From Candidatus Omnitrophota bacterium (GTDB lineage Bacteria; Omnitrophota; Gorgyraeia; Aquiviventales; Aquiviventaceae), in contig JAHFGY010000007.1 in NCBI GenBank assembly GCA_023247195.1, forward strand, positions 1 to 39,119: DNA of 39,119 nucleotides. Direction: 5' to 3'. Positions 27,783 through 36,061 of the stretch are shown here, one piece after another (within the stretch, counting starts at the first letter, position 1; each line of letters starts with the position of its first letter). The notes below the pieces were generated by a model. It ran no database searches. It saw only the letters and a list, made by a program, of their open reading frames with translations, and was not told the origin of the DNA. The position numbers were made by a program, and so were the translations under genes.

Positions 27783-28287
27783 CGGGCTTGATCCATCGCT
27801 TGCGCAACTCTTCCGTTATCTCCCGCTCGCGCGGTGCTGAAAGCGGTCTGTCTTGCGACCTATCGACGTCCGCTCCGCTCCTGCCGACGCGCTTGCCTGC
27901 TGCATGTTGCATCAACCACGCGGTTGAGAAGCACAGGCTGCCATGGATCTTGGCCGTGTGAAGAATCTCTCTATCGTCTGAAACGACGATGAAGCGGGAT
28001 CGGCCGGCGGCGGTTTGGATCTTTTCCCGTATGAAGGCGTCCGCGCTCGGGTGAGCGTACTGGACATGCAAATGAGCGCGCGGCGAAAGACGAGAGCTCT
28101 CAGGCGCGTCAAAAACAACAATCACCTGGCTGACAACGATCGGCCAGCGCACCTGCGGCAGCAGCGCGATAAGCTGCTTTCTCGACGCTTCTAAGGAAAG
28201 CCTGTCAAAAACAGGGGTGCGCTTGATGACGTTGTAGCCATCGATGAGCGCCGTGCAGTTACTTGTCTTGCTGTCCCCAGCTGCCAT
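27772..28287 (-). CDS. NYN-domain (YacP-like) putative ribonuclease
   Basis: ALIDGYNVIKRTP, VIVVFDAPE, ADAFIREKI, FIVVSDDREI. Confidence 0.85.
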   Translation of the reverse strand: MAAGDSKTSNCTALIDGYNVIKRTPVFDRLSLEASRKQLIALLPQVRWPIVVSQVIVVFDAPESSRLSPRAHLHVQYAHPSADAFIREKIQTAAGRSRFIVVSDDREILHTAKIHGSLCFSTAWLMQHAAGKRVGRSGADVDRSQDRPLSAPREREITEELRKRWIKPDEA

Positions 28288-28636
28288 TCGCGAACACAAA
28301 TTCCGGATAGATCATGGGCTCGAAATGGCGAGGGATCTCGGCATAAAACGTGGCCACTTCAAAAAGCCCTACGCCTTCTCTTAAGACCGTGCGCCAGAGA
28401 CCTTGGATAATGCCCACGGTGATGCCTGCAAGATAGCCGTCCTTCTGCCCGACAATTTCCGTCATGCGCACAACTTCCCCGGGCGCGGTGAAGACGTTCG
28501 CCACGCCTCGGCCCAGCTTGCGCATGCTGCCGTCAATGTACGGCGTTTCCACTTCCGCGGCAAACGCCGCCAAACTCGCTCCGAACACGATTCCCGCGAC
28601 GACAGCGACAATGCCGACACGCCGAAGGCTGTTCAT
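28259..28636 (-). CDS. TIGR04073-like (exosortase-associated) secreted protein, copy B
   Basis: Signal peptide; SMRKLGRGVANVFTAPGEVVRMTEIVGQKDGYLAGITVGIIQGLWRTVLREGVGLFEVATFYAE. Confidence 0.8.
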   Translation of the reverse strand: MNSLRRVGIVAVVAGIVFGASLAAFAAEVETPYIDGSMRKLGRGVANVFTAPGEVVRMTEIVGQKDGYLAGITVGIIQGLWRTVLREGVGLFEVATFYAEIPRHFEPMIYPEFVFANGSWGQQDK

Positions 28637-29454
28637 GCCTGCCCTACCCCCCTTTTGCGGTTCAAGACAAGCCCGATGGCCAGCGCCACTAAGATGAGCG
28701 AAACCCAGCCCGCCGCGCCGTTGATAAGCCGCGATGTTCCCATCAACCAGGCGGGGTCCAAATGAGCGATTCCCAGGACAAGCTTATTCACGCGAGCGCC
28801 GTAAGCAAGCACGGCATGCAAACCGATTGCGAGCCAAAGCCGTTTTGTCCAAAGATAACTGAGGCATAGGATCGATCCGAGCAGGAAGAGTCCGATTAAT
28901 TCCCGCACGACGCTCGCCTGAAATTCAAACGTCCTTAAGTGGACGATGGAATAAAGGGCGCTTGAGAGAATAACCGCGAGCTTCGGCGAAAGAAGTTTGA
29001 GATTGCCGAAGAGGTATCCCCTGAAGAAGAGTTCTTCCAGGACGCCCACAAGCAACGCCATGGGCATAAAAGTAATGAGGACGCGCCAGAGTTTCAGCCG
29101 GTCGGGATACAGAGAAATATGATATGCCCCGGTCAGGAAACCGACAGCCAGCAAAAACCCCAGCCCGATAGCTCCGGCGGCGATGCCCATCTGAAGCTCT
29201 CCTAATGCGCTCCGCGACCACGCGAGGCCATAAGACGCCAGCGAGCGGTTTTCCTTGAAGTGGACGCACCAAAGGAGAGAGAGCGTAGCGCTGATAGAAG
29301 CACACCGCCGCAGTATTTTCCACCACGGCATGTCAAGAAAAGGCAGCGCGAGCAGGCTCAGAACAAACGCAATAAATACGGTTACCAAGAGCAAGCGCAA
29401 CGCCGCATGCAGGCCATTACGGCCCGCCGGCGCATCAAGTGTCGCTGTCCCCAC
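28633..29454 (-). CDS. CPBP-family intramembrane protease
   Basis: Multiple hydrophobic segments, VGVLEELFFRGYLFGNL, SALYSIVHL; GTG start. Confidence 0.88.
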   Translation of the reverse strand: MGTATLDAPAGRNGLHAALRLLLVTVFIAFVLSLLALPFLDMPWWKILRRCASISATLSLLWCVHFKENRSLASYGLAWSRSALGELQMGIAAGAIGLGFLLAVGFLTGAYHISLYPDRLKLWRVLITFMPMALLVGVLEELFFRGYLFGNLKLLSPKLAVILSSALYSIVHLRTFEFQASVVRELIGLFLLGSILCLSYLWTKRLWLAIGLHAVLAYGARVNKLVLGIAHLDPAWLMGTSRLINGAAGWVSLILVALAIGLVLNRKRGVGQA

Positions 29455-30541
29455 TGATAAATGCCTCTACGCGCTGGCGCGCTTCTTCGTCCGTCATAGG
29501 CTTGGGCGGGTGCTTCATTGTCCAAGCGGACACAGAAAGGATAGGACCGCTCAGGCGGCGCTCACGCGCCAGCCGCAACGAGCGAATAGCATCAATAGTC
29601 ATGCCGGCGCTGTTCGGGGAATCCTCTACGGAGAGCCGCGCCTCGATTTCAATCGGGCAATCGCCGAATCCCCGGCCTTCCAAGCGTAAGAAACAGACCT
29701 TACGGTCCCGTTGCCAAGGCACATAGTCGCTGGGCCCCACATGAATTTCCTGATCTTCCAGCCGCTTGAAAAGCACCGATTGCACCGCTTCTGTCTTAGA
29801 GATCTTCTTGCTCGCCAAACGATCGCGGCTGAGCATATTCAAGAAATCCGTGTTGCCGCCCACGTTCAACTGATACGTCCGGTCCACCACAGCGCCCCGC
29901 TCCATGAAAAGCCGCGCAAGCGTCCGATGGAGGATCGTGGCCCCGACCTGCCCCTTAACGTCATCGCCGATAAGCGGGATACCTTTTTTGGCAAACCGCT
30001 CGGCCCATGCAGGCTCGGAAGCAATAAAAACCGGGATGCAGTTAATCAGGCTGACACCGGTCTCTAGACAGGCCTCTGCATAAGCCTCCGTGGCCTTCTG
30101 AGAGCCGACCGGCAGGTAGTTCAAGAGGATCTCTACGCCGGCTTTTTTTAGAATTTGGGCGATATTCGCGGCCTTTTCAGAGGAAGGCGCAAAGGTGCGC
30201 TCCTTGGGGAACTGCTTCATATGCGGAGCTACCCCATCGAGCACAGGCCCCATGTGAACCGTAACGCCAAATTTGGGGAAACGCTTTAGAAATTGGGTGG
30301 TGCAGTTCGGATCAGCCATGCAGGCTTCTTCTAACGATTTGCCCACCTTGCGCTCGTCGATATCAAACGCAGCGACGATCTTGATGTCGCCCGGAGAGTA
30401 GCCGCCAACCTTGGGGTGCAGTAAGCCTGCGGTCGCGAGTCCGTTTTGGTTCGAGCGCGCCTGCGCGTAGTAGGTGAGGCCTTGCAGCAAGGAACTGGCG
30501 CAGTTCCCCACTCCAGCAACAGCAATGCGAATCGATGTCAT
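29435..30541 (-). CDS. Inositol-3-phosphate synthase
   Basis: IRIAVAGVGNCASSLLQGL, LLNYLPVGSQKATEAYAEACLETG, GDDVKGQVGATILHR, LNVGGNTDFLNM. Confidence 0.93.
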   Translation of the reverse strand: MTSIRIAVAGVGNCASSLLQGLTYYAQARSNQNGLATAGLLHPKVGGYSPGDIKIVAAFDIDERKVGKSLEEACMADPNCTTQFLKRFPKFGVTVHMGPVLDGVAPHMKQFPKERTFAPSSEKAANIAQILKKAGVEILLNYLPVGSQKATEAYAEACLETGVSLINCIPVFIASEPAWAERFAKKGIPLIGDDVKGQVGATILHRTLARLFMERGAVVDRTYQLNVGGNTDFLNMLSRDRLASKKISKTEAVQSVLFKRLEDQEIHVGPSDYVPWQRDRKVCFLRLEGRGFGDCPIEIEARLSVEDSPNSAGMTIDAIRSLRLARERRLSGPILSVSAWTMKHPPKPMTDEEARQRVEAFISGDSDT

Positions 30542-30604
30542 CGTTGGTTGAGTGCCGCTTTTCCCTTCAACTGTTCACTTTACGCTTCCTAAACAACTTG
30601 GTGC

Positions 30605-30633
30605 ATTATAGGAATGTTTATGGGTGAAATCAA
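30605..30633 (-). promoter_or_regulatory. Sigma-70-type promoter for the inositol-phosphate synthase operon
   Basis: On - strand TTGATT (30633-30628), 17-bp spacer, TATAAT (30610-30605). Confidence 0.75.
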
Positions 30634-30656
30634 GCAATCGTCGACGGATCGAGCAT

Positions 30657-30695
30657 AAAAAAGCCCCCCTGCTTCGTAACGAAGCAGGGGGGCTT
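30657..30695 (-). terminator. Rho-independent terminator downstream of porin
   Basis: 16-bp perfect inverted repeat AAGCCCCCCTGCTTCG-taa-CGAAGCAGGGGGGCTT (30661-30695) followed on the - strand by six T. Confidence 0.93.
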
Positions 30696-30715
30696 TGCGA
30701 TCGACTCCGCGTGAA

Positions 30716-32134
30716 TTAGAACTTCACGCTGACAGACGTCACAAGTTCTTGAGCCGCGTTGTCAGTCGGCTTGTGGTACTCGTTGCCCGGAGCGAACAAG
30801 GCGTAGATCAGGCCAAGCTGCACATCCGAGGTGTAATCGTAGGTCAGGATCGTGTCCCACTCAAAACCAGCGTAGGTCTGGCGCTTGCCCATCGTACTTC
30901 CATTGGTGCCGCCGTTCGGACGAGCACCGACGGGCAGGAAGAACAATGAGAAACGCTGGTCAACCGTCAAGTCCTCGATCGGCTTGAGGCTGCCGTAGAG
31001 CGACACTTGCTGCTGGTTCGACGCCGATCCCACACAGGTGTTGGACGTTTGGGAATTGGTACACGTCTGGTCCGGTGTGTTGAACGGAGCCGGGTTGTGG
31101 AACTCGCGGATCACGGTCGTGAAGTAACCGCGGGCCATCGGGTCCCATCCCGGAGCAGCACCATCGATATCGTCGCCTGAGTAGTAGATCCACTCAGCAC
31201 CCAACTTCGGGGTGAAAGAGACGTCATTGAAGGTGTACTCAGCGCCAATGTCGAACGCCCATGCCTGCATCGGGTTGCCCGGCGTGGAGATGCCGAACGG
31301 ATCCGTAGCGCGGCGGCCAAACTGATAGGCCCCTTCAGCGTAGATGTAAGAACCTTCAACCGGACGAACGCTGCCTCGAAGGCCGAAGGTGTTGACGGAA
31401 CCATCTCCGGTGTTCTCCACTGCCGCGCCAGCCGCGTTGAGCGTGTTCTTGTCCCGCTTGTTGAGGTAATAGGCTTCGAACTCCGAGTTCATGTCATCGA
31501 GCTTGGTGCCGACGTTCACACCCTGAATGTTCACATCATCGGCCTGGCCGGTGACATTCTCATTCAGCTTGATGTAAACATAGTCGACCGTCCACGGCAT
31601 GCCGGCGACGCCTGAAAGGTCCAGAGTCGCGCGAACGGCATCGAACGCCGTGAAGTCCGTGAACTCATTGGCGGTAATAGCCGCGTTGCGGTCATTGCCA
31701 CCGTTGAGGAGCCCAGGGATCAAGTTGCTGCCAAGCACGAAGCCGCGGCCCCAGACAATGGGCTGCGCACCCACGCGAACCGTCAAAGGCGAGTAAAAGA
31801 GCTCCTTCAACGTCACGTAGGCCTGGCTGATGTCCACGTCCCCGGTGTTTCCGCCGTCCACGTTCCAGTCACGCTCATTGGCCAAACGGATGAAAGTCGA
31901 AACGTTCTCCGTGAGGTCCGCGCCAACATTAAGACCGGTGGTGGTCATGAAGAAGTCATCACCGTCTTGCGTGCCGTTGGCTGAGTCGTTGTCGTGGAGA
32001 TCCAGGTTATTCCGCACAAACGCACGAACTGTCACGTCCCCGCCCACACGAACGTTCTGGACTTCAGCATAGCCAGGTACTGACCAGGCCAGAAGCCCAA
32101 GAAGGACTGCGCCTTGCAGCGTAGCCTTCACCAT
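30716..32134 (-). CDS. Outer-membrane beta-barrel porin (alginate-export-like)
   Basis: Signal peptide MVKATLQGAVLLGLLAWSVPGYAE, alternating beta-strand pattern, terminal Phe (VTSVSVKF), GVQPIVWGRGFV-like segment. Confidence 0.8.
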   Translation of the reverse strand: MVKATLQGAVLLGLLAWSVPGYAEVQNVRVGGDVTVRAFVRNNLDLHDNDSANGTQDGDDFFMTTTGLNVGADLTENVSTFIRLANERDWNVDGGNTGDVDISQAYVTLKELFYSPLTVRVGAQPIVWGRGFVLGSNLIPGLLNGGNDRNAAITANEFTDFTAFDAVRATLDLSGVAGMPWTVDYVYIKLNENVTGQADDVNIQGVNVGTKLDDMNSEFEAYYLNKRDKNTLNAAGAAVENTGDGSVNTFGLRGSVRPVEGSYIYAEGAYQFGRRATDPFGISTPGNPMQAWAFDIGAEYTFNDVSFTPKLGAEWIYYSGDDIDGAAPGWDPMARGYFTTVIREFHNPAPFNTPDQTCTNSQTSNTCVGSASNQQQVSLYGSLKPIEDLTVDQRFSLFFLPVGARPNGGTNGSTMGKRQTYAGFEWDTILTYDYTSDVQLGLIYALFAPGNEYHKPTDNAAQELVTSVSVKF

Positions 32135-32254
32135 ATACGCTCCTCCTTTCCCTATTTTCCCCTTCACCGTGCCCCTCCGCCCTTGCCCCTGCTTATCCGC
32201 TCCGACTAACTGCGGATAGAAGATGGGCACTTGGAAAGGGCGTCCTTTTTGCCT

Positions 32255-32283
32255 AAGTTACTGATGTGCCTCAGCCTTGTCAA
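32255..32283 (-). promoter_or_regulatory. Promoter for porin
   Basis: On - strand TTGACA (32283-32278), 17-bp spacer, TAACTT (32260-32255). Confidence 0.55.
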
Positions 32284-32355
32284 GGCTTTTTTCTACAATT
32301 GCTTGTGATCGGACGAGTTCTGCCGACATCCGGCATGCAATTTTGAGTCAAAAAC

Positions 32356-32428
32356 TGCGCCTGGCCGGAGTCGAACCGGCGGCACGAGGTTTAGGAAACC
32401 TCTGCTCTTCCAACTGAGCTACAGGCGC
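32356..32428 (-). tRNA. tRNA-Arg, anticodon CCT
   Basis: Cloverleaf GCGCCTG TA GCTC...GAGC A GAGGT TTCCTAA ACCTC GTGCC GCCGG TTCGACT CCGGC CAGGCGC A; CCA not encoded. Confidence 0.96.
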
Positions 32429-32433
32429 GCAAG

Positions 32434-33318
32434 CTATGCCTTCCGTTTTCGCGGACCCCGCTTCGCCTTCTTCTCCGGAAGCGGTCCGGCTCGCTTGCCG
32501 CTGGGGTCGGCTTCTTCTTGGTTGATCATCGCGCGCAGCTTGGCCATGGCGGATACTTCGATCTGCCGCACCCGCTCGCGCGTAATGCCGAAAAACTGAG
32601 CGGTTTCGCCGAGCGTGCGGCTGATGCCGTCGTCCAAACCGTAACGCAGCGAAAGCACGCGGCGCTCGCGTTCGCTCATATTCTGAAGCAGCGAAGCGAT
32701 GCGCTCGTGCTGAAGGAAGCGGGCGATGTCCTCTTGAGGCGAGTTCGCGTCCTCGTTCTGAAGCAGATCAATCATCTCGGTCTCGCCTTCTTCCCCGACC
32801 GGCGTTTCCAGCGACGTCGTCTGCGACGACATGACCAGCTCCTGAAGCCGCTCAACGCGCTCGATCGGCAGGCGCATGCGGCGCGACAGCTCGCGCGGGC
32901 TCGGTTTGCGGCCGAGCTTTTGTGTCAGCTCCTCGGTCACGCGTTTGAACTTGGAGAGCATCTCCGTCATGTAAACCGGGATGCGAACCGTTTTGCCTTG
33001 GTTAGCGATGGCGCGGGTGATGTACTGGCGGATCCACCAAGCGCCGTAAGTCGAGAACCGGAAACCTTTGTTGGGGTTATATTTTATAACCCCTTTCATC
33101 AGCCCCAGGTTGCCTTCCTCGATCAGATCCAAGAGAGGGACCCCGAGATGCGCGTAGCGCTTGGCGATGTTGATGACCAGCCGGAGATTGGACAGGATCA
33201 TCTGCCGTCTGGCTTTTTCGTCGCCTTTGCGGATCTTGGTGGCCAACTCGATTTCTTGCTTGGCCGTTAAGAGCGGAATCGACTTGATATCGCGCAAGTA
33301 CGAGCGTATGGGGTCCAT
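32434..33318 (-). CDS. Sigma-70 family RNA polymerase sigma factor (RpoD/RpoS-like, no region 1.1)
   Basis: MDPIRSYLRDIKSIPLLTAKQEIELA, LIEEGNLGLMKGVIKYNPNKGFRFSTYGAWWIRQYITRAIANQ, GITRERVRQIE. Confidence 0.94.
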   Translation of the reverse strand: MDPIRSYLRDIKSIPLLTAKQEIELATKIRKGDEKARRQMILSNLRLVINIAKRYAHLGVPLLDLIEEGNLGLMKGVIKYNPNKGFRFSTYGAWWIRQYITRAIANQGKTVRIPVYMTEMLSKFKRVTEELTQKLGRKPSPRELSRRMRLPIERVERLQELVMSSQTTSLETPVGEEGETEMIDLLQNEDANSPQEDIARFLQHERIASLLQNMSERERRVLSLRYGLDDGISRTLGETAQFFGITRERVRQIEVSAMAKLRAMINQEEADPSGKRAGPLPEKKAKRGPRKRKA

Positions 33319-33337
33319 CGTCTCGCTTTTGGCCGCC

Positions 33338-36061
33338 CTAGGCCTTCTTCTGCTGTTGTCGGAGAACCGCTTGCGCCGCGGCCAAACGGGCCACGGGAAC
33401 GCGGTAAGGCGAGCATGAAACATAGTTCATGCCGGCGCGGTGGCAGAAGTCAATCGACGAAGGCTCACCGCCATGCTCTCCGCAGATGCCTACCTTAAGG
33501 TTCTTGCGCGTCTTGCGTCCACCCTGGATTCCGAGCTTGATGAGCTCGCCCACGCCTTCTTGATCGAGCTTCACGAACGGATCCGCAGGCAGGATATTCT
33601 TTTCCAGGTAATGAGGCAAGAACTTGCCGATGTCATCGCGCGAAAAACCGAACGTCATCTGCGTGAGATCGTTCGTGCCAAAGCTGAAGAATTCGGCTTC
33701 TTTGGCGATCTCGGCCGCGACCACGGCGGCGCGCGGCACCTCGATCATGGTGCCGACAAGGTAGTTCAGTTTTACTTTGTAGCGCGCCAGGGTCCGCGCC
33801 CCGACTTCATCGATGTTCGCTTTGGCCGACCGGAACTCGTTCGGGTGCCCGACGAGCGGCACCATGATTTCCGGCACGATGCGGTGGCCGTCACGCGCCA
33901 ACTCGCAAGCGGCTTCGAAAATAGCTTGCGCCTGCATCTCATTGATTTCAGGGTAAGTGACGCCGAGACGGCAGCCGCGGTGGCCGAGCATGGGATTGAA
34001 CTCATGCAGGCTGTTCACGGTGTCGCGCAAGTCGCGCACGTCCACGCCAAGCTGCTTGGCCACGCGCTCCTGATCATCGGGGGTGTTTGGGAGGAACTCG
34101 TGAAGCGGCGGGTCGAGCAGCCGGATCGTGACCGGAAGGCCTTTCATCTCCTTGAAGATGCCGATAAAGTCGGCCTTTTGGAACGGTAGAAGCTTGGCCA
34201 GCGCCGCCTTGCGCGCGTTCACGTCTTTGGCCAGGATCATCTCGCGGACGGAAAGCAGCCGGTCCTCGGCAAAGAACATGTGCTCGGTGCGGCACAACCC
34301 GATGCCCTCGGCGCCGAAGTCGCGCGCCACGCGGGCATCTCCGGGCGTGTCCGCGTTGGCGCGGATGCTGAGCTTGCGGATGCTGTCGGCCCAAGCGAGA
34401 ATTTGGCGGAACTCACCGGTGAGCTGCGGCTGCACCAATGGGACTTCGCCAAGAATGACCTCGCCGGTCGTACCATTGAGCGAAATGAAATCACCTTTCT
34501 TCACCGTGACATCGCCTGCCTTAAACAGGTTCTCTTCTTCGCGCACGAGGATCTCGCTGCAGCCGGCCACGCAGCACTTGCCCATGCCGCGCGCAACAAC
34601 CGCGGCGTGGCTCGTCATGCCGCCGCGCGCCGTCAAAATACCCTCGGCCGACGCCATGCCTTCAATGTCTTCAGGTGAGGTTTCCTCGCGCACGAGAATC
34701 ACGCGTTCCGACGCTTCTTGCGTCAGCTCAACCGCCTCATGCGCGTGGAATACGACTTTACCGACAGCGGCGCCCGGCGATGCGGGCAAACCGCGAGCAA
34801 TGACTTTGGGCTTGGCCTTTGGGTCGACCGTGGGATGCAACAATTGATCGATCTGCGCCGGGTCGATCTTCAGGATAGCCGCATCGCGGCTGACCATTTT
34901 CTCTTTCACAAAATCCGTTGCGAATCTCACAGACGCCTTGGCCGTGCGCTTGCCGGTGCGCGCCTGGAGCATGTACAGCGTTCCCGCTTCGGCCGTGAAC
35001 TCGAGGTCCTGCACTTCCTTGAAATATTTCTCGAGATTCTTGCCAAAGGTGAAAAGTTCTTTGTAGATGCGCGGGAATTCCTTCTTGAGCTCCGCGATCG
35101 GCTTGGGCGTGCGGATGCCGGCCACCACGTCTTCGCCCTGTGCGTTTACGAGATACTCGCCGTAAAACACGTTCTCGCCGGTGCTGGGATCGCGCGTGAA
35201 GCACACGCCGGTCAGCGATGTGTCGCCCATGTTGCCAAAAACCATGGACTGCACATTCACCGCGGTGCCGAGAGCCGCTGAGATGTTATTTAAGCGGCGG
35301 TAAATAACGGCGCGGTCGTTGTGCCAAGATGTGAACACGGCATCAATGGCGCCGCGGAGCTGCTCCATCGGGTCTTCGGGAAACTCGCTTCCCTTTTGCT
35401 GTTTTACGATCTGTTTGTACTCGGCGACAAGCGACTTGAGCGCTTCAGCCGGCAGCTCCGCGTCGGTCTTTACACCGGCGGAGGCGCGCTTCTTGGAGAG
35501 CGCGGCCTCAAACAGGTGATGGTCCAGCTCGAGGACCACGCTGCTGTACATCTGGATAAAACGGCGGTAGGCATCGTACGCGAACCGAGGATTCTTGGTC
35601 TTGGCGATCAGGCCTTCGACGGTGGTGCTTGTCAAACCGAGGTTCAGGATCGTGTCCATCATGCCGGGCATAGAGACCGGCGCGCCCGATCGCACGGAAA
35701 CAAGGAGCGGGTTGGTCGGATCGCCGAAACCTTTTTTGGATACGCCTTCGAGCCAGCGTAATTTTGTTTGGAGCTCCTGGTCCAGCCCCGCGGGCCAGCG
35801 CTTGCCGCTCTCATAGAAAAGGTTGCACACCTCGGTGGTGATGGTCAGGCCAGGCGGAACCGGCACGCCGATGTTGGTCATCTCGGCAAGGATCGCGCCT
35901 TTGCCGCCCAAGAGTTGCTTCATCTTGGAGTTGCCGTCGGCTTTGCCGCCTCCGAAAGTGTAGATGAATTTTGTTTTGGTGCGCGCCGAGCGCTTAGGCG
36001 CAATGCTCTTGCGCGATGACGCGGCGCGGCGCGGCCGTGCCATGACAGAAGACTTCTTCAT
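33338..36061 (-). CDS. ppdK: Pyruvate, phosphate dikinase
   Basis: SVRSGAPVSMPGMMDTILNLG, GGMTSHAAVVARGMGKCCVAGC, GICGEHGGEPSSIDFCHRAGMNYVSCSPYRVPVARLAAAQA. Confidence 0.97.
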   Translation of the reverse strand: MKKSSVMARPRRAASSRKSIAPKRSARTKTKFIYTFGGGKADGNSKMKQLLGGKGAILAEMTNIGVPVPPGLTITTEVCNLFYESGKRWPAGLDQELQTKLRWLEGVSKKGFGDPTNPLLVSVRSGAPVSMPGMMDTILNLGLTSTTVEGLIAKTKNPRFAYDAYRRFIQMYSSVVLELDHHLFEAALSKKRASAGVKTDAELPAEALKSLVAEYKQIVKQQKGSEFPEDPMEQLRGAIDAVFTSWHNDRAVIYRRLNNISAALGTAVNVQSMVFGNMGDTSLTGVCFTRDPSTGENVFYGEYLVNAQGEDVVAGIRTPKPIAELKKEFPRIYKELFTFGKNLEKYFKEVQDLEFTAEAGTLYMLQARTGKRTAKASVRFATDFVKEKMVSRDAAILKIDPAQIDQLLHPTVDPKAKPKVIARGLPASPGAAVGKVVFHAHEAVELTQEASERVILVREETSPEDIEGMASAEGILTARGGMTSHAAVVARGMGKCCVAGCSEILVREEENLFKAGDVTVKKGDFISLNGTTGEVILGEVPLVQPQLTGEFRQILAWADSIRKLSIRANADTPGDARVARDFGAEGIGLCRTEHMFFAEDRLLSVREMILAKDVNARKAALAKLLPFQKADFIGIFKEMKGLPVTIRLLDPPLHEFLPNTPDDQERVAKQLGVDVRDLRDTVNSLHEFNPMLGHRGCRLGVTYPEINEMQAQAIFEAACELARDGHRIVPEIMVPLVGHPNEFRSAKANIDEVGARTLARYKVKLNYLVGTMIEVPRAAVVAAEIAKEAEFFSFGTNDLTQMTFGFSRDDIGKFLPHYLEKNILPADPFVKLDQEGVGELIKLGIQGGRKTRKNLKVGICGEHGGEPSSIDFCHRAGMNYVSCSPYRVPVARLAAAQAVLRQQQKKA

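Noticed and set aside
32518-33270. 250-aa + strand ORF opposite the sigma factor
   Set aside because: Antisense artefact; sigma factor motifs on the - strand are unambiguous
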